DNA of 64,000 bases, taken from assembly GCA_029204225.1 (NCBI GenBank), contig CM055092.1, forward strand, positions 79,630,838 to 79,694,837. The letters run 5' to 3'. Positions 31,205 to 43,237 of the stretch are shown piece by piece. The stretch comes from Diphasiastrum complanatum. Lineage: Eukaryota > Streptophyta > Lycopodiopsida > Lycopodiales > Lycopodiaceae. The first letter of the stretch is position 1, and every line of letters begins with the position of its first letter. The position numbers and the translations under genes were made by a program. Below the pieces are notes generated by a model. It was not told the origin of the DNA, did no database searches, and saw only the letters and a program-made list of their open reading frames with translations.

Positions 31205-34200
31205 CTTGTAAGTAATTGGAAAGCTTAAGTTCCAAATCTCCGACTACTATGAACCTATAGAATTAATGGTAGGTCCTTTACAGGGAGTAGATGTAATCTT
31301 AGGCATGCCTTGGCACAAAATGCAATCCTCTAGTGGACTGTGTACAATAAGCATTTGATTTCATGGAAGCACAAAGATAAAGACGTTAGTGTGCATGCAG
31401 GACAGAGTGGCGGAACAATTTCTTTGGTAAGCCATATTCGAGTATCAAAGGTACTAAAGAAAGCGATATTTTCTTATTTGTTGTTTGTTCAAAGTATGGA
31501 TGATGATGTTAATGGAAATGCACATTCTCTGGTCAATAATAGAAAAGACTTTTTATTAAATTATTCTTCTTGTTTTTTTTATGAGCTACCAAAGTCCTTA
31601 CCCCCTGAAAGACCTGAAGATCATACGATAGACATTATTCTTGGAAGTTCCATACCCAATAGACCTCCCTACAGGGTAAGCCATTCTCAACAAGAAAAAA
31701 TTTCTAAGCAAATTAATGACTTGTTAGAGAAAGGCCTTATAAAACCCAGTAACTCGCCCTATTGCTCTCCTGTACTTTTGGTACAAAAGAAAGATGGGAG
31801 TTTTAGGATGTGTGTGGACTATCGTTTTTTAAACAAGATTACAATTAAGAACCGTTTTCCTATTCCAAGAATACATGAAATTATGGATAGGATAAATGGA
31901 TCTTGTATCTTTAGTAGAATTGATTTAACAAGTGGATACCACCAGATCATAGTAGCACCTGAAGATGTCCATAAAACTACTTTCATGACTAACTCTGGCC
32001 TTTATGAATTTTTAGTGTTACCATTTGGTCTTACTAATGCTCCCGCAGCATTTAATAGAATGATGGAATGAATCTTTCGACCCCATAGACGTTATGTAGG
32101 AACATTCTTTGATGATATCTTAGTCTTCGGTGCAAATGAAGAAGAACATAAAAGACATCTAGATATTGTCTTTAGAACCCTACATAAAAACTCACTTCTC
32201 ATAAAAGACAAGAAAAACGAATTCTTCCTAGAAAAGATACACTTTCTAGAACATATGATTTTAAAGGAAGGAATCCAAATGGACCCTTCAAAGATTAAAG
32301 CCATACAAGATTGGCAACCAAGAAATATTCATGAAGTTTGGTCTTTCCTAGGCTTATGTTCCTGTTATAGAAAGTTTATTTGCCATTTTGCTCATATAGC
32401 TTCACCACTACATGAACTCACTAAGAAGAGGGTAACATTTCATTGGTATAAGAAAGAGAAAAATGCCTTTCATACTATGAAGCATGCACTTACCACTGGA
32501 CCTGCTCTTATCATTCCCGACCTTCGCAAGCCTTTCTTTGTGGAAGTGGATGCAAGTTTAGACTGTATTGGGGTAGTCTTAAACCAAGAAGGCCATGCTG
32601 TAGCCTGAAAGCAGACGACTTCAAGGGACAGAAGTACAATATGACATTGATGAAAAAGAACTTTTGGCCATTATTCATGCCCTTAAGTTATGGAAGCACT
32701 ATCTTCTATGAAATGATTTCCTAGCTAAAACAGATCATCAAAGCCTTAGGTAGTTTCTCACCCATCAACTAATTCGAAAAAAACATCTAAAATGGGCTAA
32801 CTACCTTAGCACTTTCCATTTTCAGCTACTTCATCACCCATGAAAGGACAATAAGGTCATCGATGCATTATCAAAAATCCCCAAGGTCAACCATATTTCC
32901 CTAGCATATCATGAAGATTTCTTTCCTATAAAGAGTATGTATGCTAGTGATTCCGACTTCCAACATATCTTTGAAATACTTGAAAGAAATCAAAGTCATA
33001 AAGACTATGTTTTGAAAGAAGGATAGTTATTCAAAGAAGATAAGTTATGTATATAGCATTTAGAACCAAGATCCTTCAATAAACCCATAGTCCACCTTAT
33101 GCAGGACATAGGGGAATTGCTTCAACTCTGGAAGCTCTGAAAAAATTCTTTTATTGGCCTACCATGCATCGAGACACAAGGCATTATATAAATGCATGTC
33201 TAGTTTGTCAACACAATAAAGATGAGCAAGGATTAAAAACTCCAGGATTACTTCATCCCTTGCCTATTCCTGAAGCACCCTAGGAACATATTACCATGGA
33301 CTTTATCTCTGGGTTCCTTAAAACCAAAAGTGGAAATGAGATGATATGGACTATCATTGATAGATTTAGCAAACATGCTCATTTTATTCGCTGTAAGAAA
33401 AAACTTAAGGGACCCAAAGCTGCTCATTTGTTTATCTGTCACATCTTTAGGCTGCATGGACTACCCAAAAGTATAGTGTATGATTGGGATACGAGATTTA
33501 CTAGCAACTTTTGGAGAGCCCTTTTTGATAATATGGGGACAACCCTTAAATTCTCTTCCTCCTTCCACCCCCAAACTGATGGTCAAAGTGAAATTACTAA
33601 TCGAACCATCATAGATTTGTTGGGAAATTATGTAGGTGATCAGAAGACTCAATGTGAACACTATCTCCCTATACTAGAATTTGCTTACAATAACACCGTT
33701 CATTCTTCTACTGGTAAAGTGCCTTTTGAAGTAATGTATGGAAAACCTTTTGTGCCTCTTGTATTAAGGACTAAAGAAAAGATATTTGTCTCAGATAAAT
33801 TTGTGCAGGATTATCAAGACACCTTGTCAAAGGTTCAGCAATCCATCGCAAGTGCACAATAGAAACAATAGAAAAGTGCAAATATGCGTCGGAGGGCAAT
33901 CAAGTACGAAGAAGGGGAACTAGTCCTCCTAAAATTTGAAAAAAAAAAGGCTTAGCAAAAAAAAAGGCAGCATGAAACTCTACCCAAAGCTAGCCCAAAA
34001 GTATTTTGGACCTTTTAAAGTCAAGAAAGTAATCAATGAAGTTACACGTGAGCTTGACTTGCCTATTACTTGGAAAATCCATAACAAATTCCATGTAAGC
34101 TTACTAAAGAAATTCAATGGTCCAGATCCTGAAGGATTTACAAATTTCGAACCTCTAGAAGTTCAAGGAACAACCTGAGCAGATCTTGATGCACAAGACA

Positions 34201-34357
34201 AGAACTAGAAGAAAGGGGATAACTTCTACATTATACCTCCTCAAGTTTAAAAACTATCCTACTACGGATGCAAGATGGATGGAAGAAAAAATCTTCCAAG
34301 AATATCCATAAATTTTAAATGTTTATTTGAGAAATGTCCATTGAGGACAATGCCTAA
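31205..34357 (+). pseudogene. Chr-1 chromovirus pol: protease end, RT, RNase H, integrase, chromodomain
   Basis: Domains in plus order: the protease tail GVDVILGMPWH (31285-31315), RT (31590-32200) with VDYRFLNKITIKNRFPIP, FSRIDLTSGYHQI, LPFGLTNAPAAF and FFDD, RNase H start FFVEVDASLDCIG (32530-32580), and integrase (from 33160) with MDFISG, DWDTRFTSNFW and the DGQSEITNRT glutamate. The C-terminal KYFGPFKV...IHNKFHVSLLK is followed by a shifted chromodomain-like segment (YLLKFKNYPTTDARW, 34240-34300). Stops include TGA at 32069 and TAG near 33283. It lacks its gag and 5' end. Chromodomain and gene order place it in the chromoviruses (Ty3/gypsy). Confidence 0.92.
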
Positions 34358-35049
34358 TGTGAAAGTACTATACTTTAGGACCATAAATGGATCTACAAAA
34401 GATCCACAAGAGTGATTGGATGCTTGCTTAACAATCTATCATAAAACTAGACACAAAAAAGTTGATCTAGATTGGCAATTTGACAAAGAACAAGCATTAA
34501 CAATCAAAAGCATTGATAAACATTGAAATCCGAGCCCACATACAGGCTGTAGTACGGCCTTCAACCTGAGAAACAAGTAAAAATTGATTTGGTTTCATTT
34601 GGATCACAAAAACTCAATGTACATAGTGAACTAGCTTGAGATTTCCAATGAGCTCCAAAAATTTTCTATCTTCTCACTATGGAGAGAGGGAATACATAGC
34701 AAATTCGACTTCCTTCTTGAAGTTAGGTGGATTTCCAGCATGTAATAAGGAAGTTAACTCACTCTCCTTGACCTAAAATGAAACCCTAGTCTATTTCCTA
34801 GAGTTATGCTTGGTAGGTAGCTAGTTGGTCAAATTTTCACCTTAAACTTAGGTGTAGGTCCTATAAAGTAGGGATGACCACCAAATAGACATGACCAACT
34901 CTCTTGACTTGACCTAACCTACATTAGGATGGGTTTCCCATGTGGCATCATGGCCTCACATGTGTGGGACCCACTTGTGTACACAATTTACACTATTCTA
35001 CATGGTTTTTGATCAAGCTAGATTTGCCAATTTTTGGCAATTCTTCACA
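34358..35049 (-). repeat. 3' LTR of Cop-5 (left end)
   Basis: In plus orientation it starts TGTGAAAGTACTATAC and ends GGCAATTCTTCACA, and is 692 bp. It holds a CACATGTGTGGG palindromic box near 34958 and a CT/GA box near 34680. Confidence 0.95.
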
Positions 35050-35058
35050 ATCCTCCTC
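35050..35058 (-). other. Polypurine tract of Cop-5
   Basis: The minus strand reads GAGGAGGAT next to the 3' LTR. Confidence 0.8.
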
Positions 35059-35253
35059 AAATTTAGCTTGACCTATTTACAACTCTCTTGATAGATGAAT
35101 GAAAGCTTTTAGAAGTGTCTAAAAAATCCAGCTACAAACAAGGAACTTTTGAGACTCCAATAGAGAATGATGTCCATGAAGGATCTTTCACCACCTCTTA
35201 AAGGATCCCTTACAAGATGTTCAATAAATGTTTCATGTAGCACACTTCAAAAA

Positions 35254-35961
35254 CTATACATCATGCAAAGCCATGGATTCCAAGGCATTTTGTGCACTTG
35301 AAGATACATCAATTAAACTATTAAGTGCATACACAGTGTTGCCAAAGATTGTTTGCATTGCTTGATCCATATGATTGAGCCTATATGGCTCCATCTTGAT
35401 ACTCAAGATTCTTCTTGGAGTCCTCGGGTCTTGAGCTTGCTCCTCCACTTGACTTGACTCCAAACCATCAATGAATTGAATAAAGTGTTGATCCAAAGGT
35501 GCTTCTTCAAGTTTACAAATCTTCCACTCTTGAAAAATCACATTTCCACCATTGACAAATTCTTTGGTTGAAAACAAGTAGATTCTACAATCTCTACTTG
35601 AAGAGCAAAACTCTACCATTATTCCTATCATTGAAATAGGATAATCTTTGGCCCTTACATTGGAATGATCATGCACAAAGCATGTGGACACAAAGATTTC
35701 CAAAGCAAATGATGTTTTATCTTTTATGACTCTATTCAAACTATTACAAAAATAGTTATCCAATGAAATTGCTTTATCAACAACAAATGTAGATTTTAAA
35801 GCACCCCATTTCATTGTCTTGTCATACAAAGTAATAAACACCATGGATCTAAAAGGTAAGAAACAAGTCACCTCATGTCTACTAATACTTTCCAAAAAGT
35901 ATTCAAAGATAGTAGACTCTCCCTTGCAAGATGCACACTTGAATGGACAATTTGCATGCAA
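35254..35961 (-). pseudogene. Cop-5 reduced integrase frame
   Basis: This 235-codon minus-strand frame carries integrase scraps only: SLDNYFCNSLNRVIKDKT resembles the ANYLLNRLPTKALKDKTP block, and YPISMIGIMVEFCSSSRDCRIYLFST resembles the C-terminal KGIMVGYSSTKKAYRVF block of Cop-2. The D-D-E core, RT and RNase H are absent. The end has no known motif. It overlaps the upstream gag-protease frame (35868-37478) in another register, so a frameshift joins them. Confidence 0.75.
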
Positions 35962-37478
35962 TTTGATGACTCGGCCATTGTCATTGAGGACTCCCTTGGA
36001 ACTCTCATGCTTTGAGGCTGATCCTCAAGATCTTCCTCCTTTTGATGCTCCTCCTCAATGCAAGCAAGATCACACTTTGCCAAGATCTCCTCTTGAGTGA
36101 TATCCTCCTTCGCCAAGTTCATTCTTTCAAAAGCAACACTAGCTTCCAACTTAAACAATCTTCCATGTTTAAATCCCTTTGCAATGCAAACATCATTCTT
36201 CAAGATGAAGCAAACACCATGCTTAAAGTGGACATCCAAACCACTCTCTAAGAGTAGACCAACACTAAGCATATTCTTGGTGATTGATGGTACATAAAAG
36301 ACATTTTCTAGATCCATGCATTTTGAGGATTCTAGATACAAAGAGATGGTGCCAACACCATCTATCCTACACTCTTCATCATTTTCAGTAAAGACAAACT
36401 TTTTAACATCATTGAATGAGTGTAAGGTTGAGAAAAAGTCCTTTTCACAAGACATGTGGGAGCTAGCCCCACTGTTGATCCACCAATTGTCTCTTGAATT
36501 GCTATTGCTTGTTAGTGAGGATGTAGATGCCATCAAGAATACATCTACTTCATCCTCCTCCTCCTCCTTTGCAAAGTTTTCATGTTTGTCCTCCTCCACT
36601 TGTGCTCTTAGCCTCTTGTAGCATTCAGATGCATAATGCCCCTTCCTTCCACAAAAGAAGCATTTTTGCTTTGACTTGTCCTTTGAACTTGATGCATCAT
36701 CCTCTTCTTTGGCCTCCTTTGGATGCTTCTTCTTTCCATTGGTCTTCTTTTTGCCCTTGAATGAGAAATTGGCTTTCTCATCACCATCCTGCAAAGACAA
36801 GGAACTCATCCTAGATTTTGCATGGAGCATCCTACACTCTTCAGCCACTAATACACTGTGAAGTCTTTCTATAGTTGGCAAAGTGTCTTGGATGGCAAAA
36901 CTTTGGACCAAATTTGCAAAGTCATCTCCTAGACCATTAAGGACAATTTGTTCAAGCTCTCCATCATGAATCTTCTCTCCAATAGAAGCCAACTCCCTAT
37001 TTAGAGACTTGATTCTGAGTACATGAATCTTCTCTCCAATAGAAGCCAACTCCCTATTTAGAGACTTGATTCTGAGTACATAATCATGTGCACTCTCCTC
37101 ACTTCTCCTCATGCTTTGCAGAATTTGATTTCTAAGCATAAGAACTCTAGAAGTGTTGCTAGACTCATAGATTGATTTTAAAGACTCCCAAGCCTCTTTA
37201 GCATTAGTACAAGCTGATACTTCTCTCAACAAATCATTGCTCACATTCATCTTCACACAATGAAGTGCAAGCCTAGATCTCTTCTTGTATCTAGCTAACT
37301 CCTGTGCACCTAGAGGTTCATCTTCATCTTCAATCAAGAACTCATAAAGGTCTTGGAGCACTAAGAGTGACTCCATTCGAACCTTCCAAATAGCATAATT
37401 TGTAGAATTCAACCTCTCACTAGCTTCTAGAAGGTATGCTCCAGCAGATCCCATCTTACTAGTGACTTCTACAAACAA
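35868..37478 (-). CDS. Cop-5 Gag-protease protein (536 codons)
   Basis: The frame opens at 37478; an ATG within MGSAGAYLLEASERL (near 37454) is the likelier Gag start by comparison with Cop-2. Domains are UBN2-type Gag (NSTNYAIWKVRMESLL, KEAWESLKSIYES), zinc knuckle CFFCGRKGHYASEC near 36640-36680, and protease active site WWINSGASSHMS near 36450-36485. The catalytic aspartate is replaced by asparagine (N-S-G), so protease activity is doubtful. A 57-bp in-frame tandem duplication repeats VLRIKSLNRELASIGEKIH (36965-37078). Gag is otherwise open, unlike most elements here. The C-terminal 80 residues are acidic and unassigned. Confidence 0.88.
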   Translation of the reverse strand: MFVEVTSKMGSAGAYLLEASERLNSTNYAIWKVRMESLLVLQDLYEFLIEDEDEPLGAQELARYKKRSRLALHCVKMNVSNDLLREVSACTNAKEAWESLKSIYESSNTSRVLMLRNQILQSMRRSEESAHDYVLRIKSLNRELASIGEKIHVLRIKSLNRELASIGEKIHDGELEQIVLNGLGDDFANLVQSFAIQDTLPTIERLHSVLVAEECRMLHAKSRMSSLSLQDGDEKANFSFKGKKKTNGKKKHPKEAKEEDDASSSKDKSKQKCFFCGRKGHYASECYKRLRAQVEEDKHENFAKEEEEDEVDVFLMASTSSLTSNSNSRDNWWINSGASSHMSCEKDFFSTLHSFNDVKKFVFTENDEECRIDGVGTISLYLESSKCMDLENVFYVPSITKNMLSVGLLLESGLDVHFKHGVCFILKNDVCIAKGFKHGRLFKLEASVAFERMNLAKEDITQEEILAKCDLACIEEEHQKEEDLEDQPQSMRVPRESSMTMAESSNCMQIVHSSVHLARESLLSLNTFWKVLVDMR

Positions 37479-38247
37479 GAAATAGATTTGATTGACTTGA
37501 AACTCACAAAGGTCTCACACTTGCAGTGTTTCACTCAAATTTGATTTCTAATCCAACAAATGGACTTATAATCACAGTTCTATCAATCCCTCACAAAGCT
37601 GGAATGAAGATAAGATGAAGTGAAAACTACTTTCAAACAAATCTTGCCAAGAAATGGATTTGATTGTCTCTAGAAACTCACTAAGGTCTCTCTCTTGTAG
37701 TTTTTCACTCAAATTAGATTTCTAATCCAACAAATGGACTTATAATCTCAATTATAGCACTCCCTCACAAAGTTGGAATGAAGATAAGATGATGTGAAAT
37801 CTACTTACAATCAAATCTTGCCAAATTTGGCTATTTTTGGACAAAAAAATGACTTAATCTCTTTCTTCCTTCTTGGTGTACTTTCAAGACCTGTTTTTAA
37901 CCTTAATAGGACTTGAACTCAGCCTAGATCAATTAGATTCCATGAAACAAATTCAAATCTAATCAATGGCAAATGATCTTGGTAGATTATCCTAGGATCT
38001 CCACCAAAAATTACACCAATAGCTCACAAATTGAATTTTTTTGGATCAAATGAATACCATGCATTAAATGCAGGTTCAGAGGTGCCCACACATGTGGACA
38101 GTATGGATTTGGACCCCTACCAAGTTTGGGATCAAATCTCCTCACCAAAATCAAGATTCTAGCTTGCCCTCTCAATACTAGCTTTTAGCACCAAAACTTG
38201 CTAAAAATAGATTTGCATTAGATCAATGGCTTATGCTCTTGTACTTG

Positions 38248-38259
38248 GCTCTGATACCA
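38248..38259 (-). other. Primer binding site of Cop-5
   Basis: The plus strand reads GCTCTGATACCA, the reverse of TGGTATCAGAGC, directly beside the right LTR. Confidence 0.95.
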
Positions 38260-38951
38260 TGTGAAAGTACTATACTTTAGGACCATAAATGGATCTACAA
38301 AATATCCACAAGAGTGATTGGATGCTTGCTTAACAATCTATCAAAAAACTAGACACAAAAAAGTTGATCTAGATTGGCAATTTGACAAACAACAAGCATT
38401 AACAATCAAAAGCATTGATAAACATTGAAATCCGAGCCCACATACAGGCTGTAGTACGGCCTTCAACCTGAGAAACAGGTAGAAATTTATTTGGTTTCAT
38501 TTGGATCACAAAAACTCAATGTACATAGTGAACTAGCTTGAGATTTCCAATGAGCTCCAAAAATTTTCTATCTTCTCACTCTGGAGAGAGGGAATACATA
38601 GCAAATTCGACTTCCTTCTTGAAGTTAGGTGGATTTCCAGCATGTAATAAGGAAGTTAACTCACTCTCCTTGACCTAAAATGAAACCCTAGTCTATTTCC
38701 TAGAGTTATGCTTGGTAGGTAGCTAGTTGGTCAAATTTTCACCTTAAACTTAGGTGTAGGTCCTATAAAGTAGGGATGACCACCAAATAGACATGATCAA
38801 CTCTCTTGACTTGAACTAACCTACATTAGGATGGGTTTCCCATGTGGCATCATGGCCTCACATGTGTGGGACCCACTTGTGTACACAATTTACACTATTC
38901 TACATGGTTTTTGATCAAGCTAGATTTGCCAATTTTTGGCAATTCTTCACA
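38260..38951 (-). repeat. 5' LTR of Cop-5 (right end)
   Basis: It is 692 bp with the same ends as the left LTR and is followed by the TSD CCTAA. Single-base differences lie near 38301, 38343, 38391, 38478-38490 and 38800-38817. Confidence 0.95.
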
Positions 38952-38959
38952 CCTAATGC

Positions 38960-38969
38960 GTCGGAGGGG
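38960..38969 (+). other. Polypurine tract of Chr-1
   Basis: GTCGGAGGGG directly precedes the TGTAAAATTG start of the Chr-1 3' LTR. Confidence 0.85.
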
Positions 38970-39983
38970 TGTAAAATTGTATAGACCAAATTGACCAAGA
39001 AATAAAGGCTATCTAGTCTTCCATTCTTTTTGTATGAAACATATTTTGAATACTAGAAACTGATGAAATATGAGTGCAAGTATCATTACCTAAAGACAAT
39101 AAATGAAATTGTAGATCAATGCTAACAATTTAATATGCAGGTTTTAGAAATAGAAGCTAATGATGAACCATTTTATGGTATGACTCCTAACCTTTTCTTA
39201 AGGATATGTGCAGGTACTAAGAAGAGTACCTAAAGAATGAATCTAAAGAAGCTTCTTAAAACTTAAAGACGGTACCTGAAGAAGGCTCAATCGAGTCTAT
39301 AAAGAAGGCTCAATCGAGCCTATAAAGATTTGGAGAAGAAACCAAAGGACTGATCACCCTTTGTGTCACACTCCACTATGATTGGGAATGGGCAACCCCT
39401 AGAAAAAAGGACTAGGAATTGATGAAAATTATGCAAGATAAGATGGACATATACAGAGCCTTTCCCATGTCATAAAAAACCCTTGGGTGAATCCCAATGT
39501 TGTAAACTAAGAAAAATTCAACTTGAAAGTGGCTAACATTAAATGTTACGCTGCCTACCTTCCATCCTTATCAATATGTAACTTACCTACTTTTTCACAT
39601 GCTTGTAAGCCATAAGACACCTAAGAAAATGCGCCCTCCTATTCCACCCCTTTTTGCTCTAACTAATTGATAAACACCCTCTCATACCTATACACCTCCC
39701 CCTCTCACTTTACTTCTCCTAGAGTCTCCCCTACACCTCTCACACTTATTTTGGACACCTCAGCCACTCCCTCAAGGCTACACATTCCCTATAAAAGGAG
39801 TAACTTGTCCCTCTCCCTCATTATTCATCTCCCATTCATTTTTGTTTTGCCTCTTGCTCTTGCTTCTATGTGTGTAGGTGCTTGGAAGAAATCTTGGAGC
39901 TATGGCTTGAGGAGGATCTATCAAGCTTGGATTGGAACCATTTTGAAACCACTTACACACACACTCACTTTCTCTTACCTCTT

Positions 39984-40161
<178 letters not shown>

Positions 40162-40178
40162 TCTAAAACTTTCACACT

Positions 40179-40520
40179 TCCATAACTTGATGGCCATGCA
40201 TGTCACACCATCCATAACTTGATGGCCATGCATGTCACACCATCCATAACTTGATGGCCTTGCATGTCACACCATCCATGACTTGATGGCTTTGCATGTC
40301 ACACCATCCATAGCTTAATGGTCATGCATGTTTGATTTGGGAGTTGCACGTCTGATTGGAACTTGCATGTTTGATTTGGGAGCTTGCATGACTGATTTGG
40401 GAACTTGCATGTATGATTTGAAGCTTGCATGTTGGAACTAGAGCTTGCATGTCATACCATCCCTAGCCTAATGACTTTGCATGATGGAATTGAAGCTTGC
40501 ATGTCAGATTTGATTCATGC
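40179..40520. repeat. GCATG-rich tandem repeats in the Chr-1 LTR
   Basis: About four units of roughly 41 bp (CCATAACTTGATGG...GCATGTCACA) are followed by shorter degenerate units (GCTTGCATG, GATTTGGGA) to about 40520. Confidence 0.85.
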
Positions 40521-40704
40521 ATGTCATGCCATATAATGTTGAATGCCTATGCATGCTCTTTTCTTGATCAGTAAGCTTTTGCATGTCATAAGAAACCACT
40601 TTTCTTGGTATACGATTCTTTAAGATCCAAAATTTTTTAATATCTGGTTGATGTAAAGATTTCGGAATCCACTTCCCAAAACCACTGTATATGTATTTGG
40701 CCTT

Positions 40705-41251
40705 TAAGAACTTTTCACACATGTGAACTAGCTGCAAGTACAAAGGATCAAGAGAATGAATGATTGCACACTAAACTAGCTTCTATTCCAAAAACAATGA
40801 GATGAAAAACATTGGCAAGCTAGTTAGCATGAAGGCAAGAGCATTCATCACAATCTAACTATCATTACACCTCAAATGAATCAAATGGAAGCTTTACTTA
40901 AAAAAGTGTATACTTGTGGTACAAAGCCACCTTATTTATAATACAAGAGGCCTTCTAGAACTCGTGGAGAGAGATAACAATCTAGATGCCACATTGACTC
41001 TACCTCTCTACTAGATGACAAAAAGAGAGATGGATAAGACTTGAGAATATCTCTTTTTGAGAATCCTTTGACCTACAAGAGTAGCCTCAAATGCTTCTTG
41101 ATAAGTTCTAGACCTACACATCACTACGAAGACAAAAAACTAACTTGACTCTAACTGGAAAGTTACTAGACTAGTCTACCTCAAGTTTGGACAAACCCCA
41201 AAACTTGAATCTCTAAGTTTAATATTATTTTAATTTTACAATATTTTCACA
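40705..41251 (-). mobile_element. 547-bp insertion with TSD GCCTT in the Chr-1 LTR
   Basis: The paralogous LTR at 29830 lacks this segment. GCCTT is present at 40700-40704 and 41252-41256. On the minus strand the insert begins TGTGAAAATATTG and ends AAAGTTCTTA, so it looks like a solo LTR with an atypical TA terminus. It contains a CACACATGTG palindrome near 40718. No coding motif is seen. Confidence 0.75.
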
Positions 41252-41474
41252 GCCTTGGGCCATTTGATCTTGCATAATTTAAAAGAAAATCCTTCGGAAG
41301 GGGGGGGGGGTGTCTCCCCATATTGACCCCTCAACAAGTCTCATGAATGAATGTTTTTGTGATTGAATGTTGAATTTCTTCACTAAGCTTTGAGTTCTTT
41401 TCAGTTCTATTCAACAATGTTTTGTTGATTTGTTCTTTTTAAGTCACAACATTTAAAGTCTGGACTTTAAAAAT

Positions 41475-41870
41475 TAGTAGACCTTCACTTAAAGTTCACA
41501 TTATGACATTGCTTTCAAGGGCCCTCTACATACGAAAACTGGATGATGATCATCACAACACACTCAAATTTAACTCTTACCAGAGTTATCACTATGTTGC
41601 TGCAAGAAGATAATCGAAGAAGTCAAGAAACTTTGTCTACCTCTTCGTCTCATGTTCTGTATGTCAACAAGGGCTCAAAACGACAGAAGCAGAAAAGCTA
41701 CAAGCAGTCTACATCGAATCAGAAATAGATTCAAGGTCAAAAACAATCATCGAATCCACATTCGTCGAAGAAGAAAATATTTTGCAGGTATTGCAAACAC
41801 AATAACCATGAGATCCAAGATTGCCGAATTCTCAAAGTGAAGAATGCAGCCAAGCAACTAGATCAACAAG
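41475..41870 (+). pseudogene. Second copy of Cop-4 gag C-terminus and zinc knuckle
   Basis: It aligns with 30020-30436: blocks VITMLLQEDNRRSQ and the knuckle region (CRYCKHNNHEIQDC, about 41785-41825, C-x2-C-x4-H-x4-C intact). Frames are broken by indels near 41520 and stops near 41720. At about 41870 the sequence jumps to integrase. Its presence beyond the Chr-1 LTR shows that part of Cop-4 is duplicated. Confidence 0.85.
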
Positions 41871-42304
41871 CAAATATCTCATTACCTTTATTGACGAATT
41901 TTCCAGAAGAACATATGTTTACTTCATTAAATAGAAGGCAAAAGCTTTCATCAAGTTCAAACAATTCAAAGACCATGCAGAAAATCAGATTGGTGAATCA
42001 ACGCACTAAGATCCGATAATGGGGGAGGATACATCTCCACCAAATTCAAGGAGTATTGGCTTAACAACGACATTGAGCAACAATACATTACCTCCTATTC
42101 GCCTCAGTCAAATGGCCTTGCTGAGAGAAAGAACAAAACCTTAGTCAAATCGGTGTGAAGTCCTTCTGGGCTGAAGCTGTTTCAACAACAACCTATATTC
42201 AGAACAGATGTCCTACTAAATGTCTCTCAGACAAAACACCATTTGAAGTTTGGACAAGTACCAAACCTTCTTTATCAAACTTACAAGTTTTTGGATGTAT
42301 TGCT
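41871..42304 (+). pseudogene. Cop-4 integrase core, interrupted
   Basis: The sequence restarts at SLPLLTNF (other frame FITFIDEFSRRTYVY), corresponding to 31167 in the first block, so about 730 bp of protease and pre-integrase are deleted. It then carries GGGYISTKF...SYSPQSNGLAERKNKT, the integrase region around the catalytic glutamate, with several frameshifts. It stops at FGCIAC, where a 933-bp LTR is inserted, and resumes at 43238 (IAYAQIPHDLRKKLD). Confidence 0.85.

Positions 42305-43237
<933 letters not shown>

Larger units (their letters stand above)
34358..38951 (-). mobile_element. Cop-5: copia element with intact-looking gag and reduced pol
   Basis: This 4594-bp minus-strand element has two 692-bp LTRs that differ at about ten positions by eye, a TSD CCTAA (34353-34357 and 38952-38956), a perfect PBS and a polypurine tract. 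It sits in the 3' untranslated end of Chr-1, between the chromodomain and the Chr-1 polypurine tract. Its pol lacks RT and RNase H. It is a young non-autonomous insertion that must have used proteins of another element. Confidence 0.95.
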
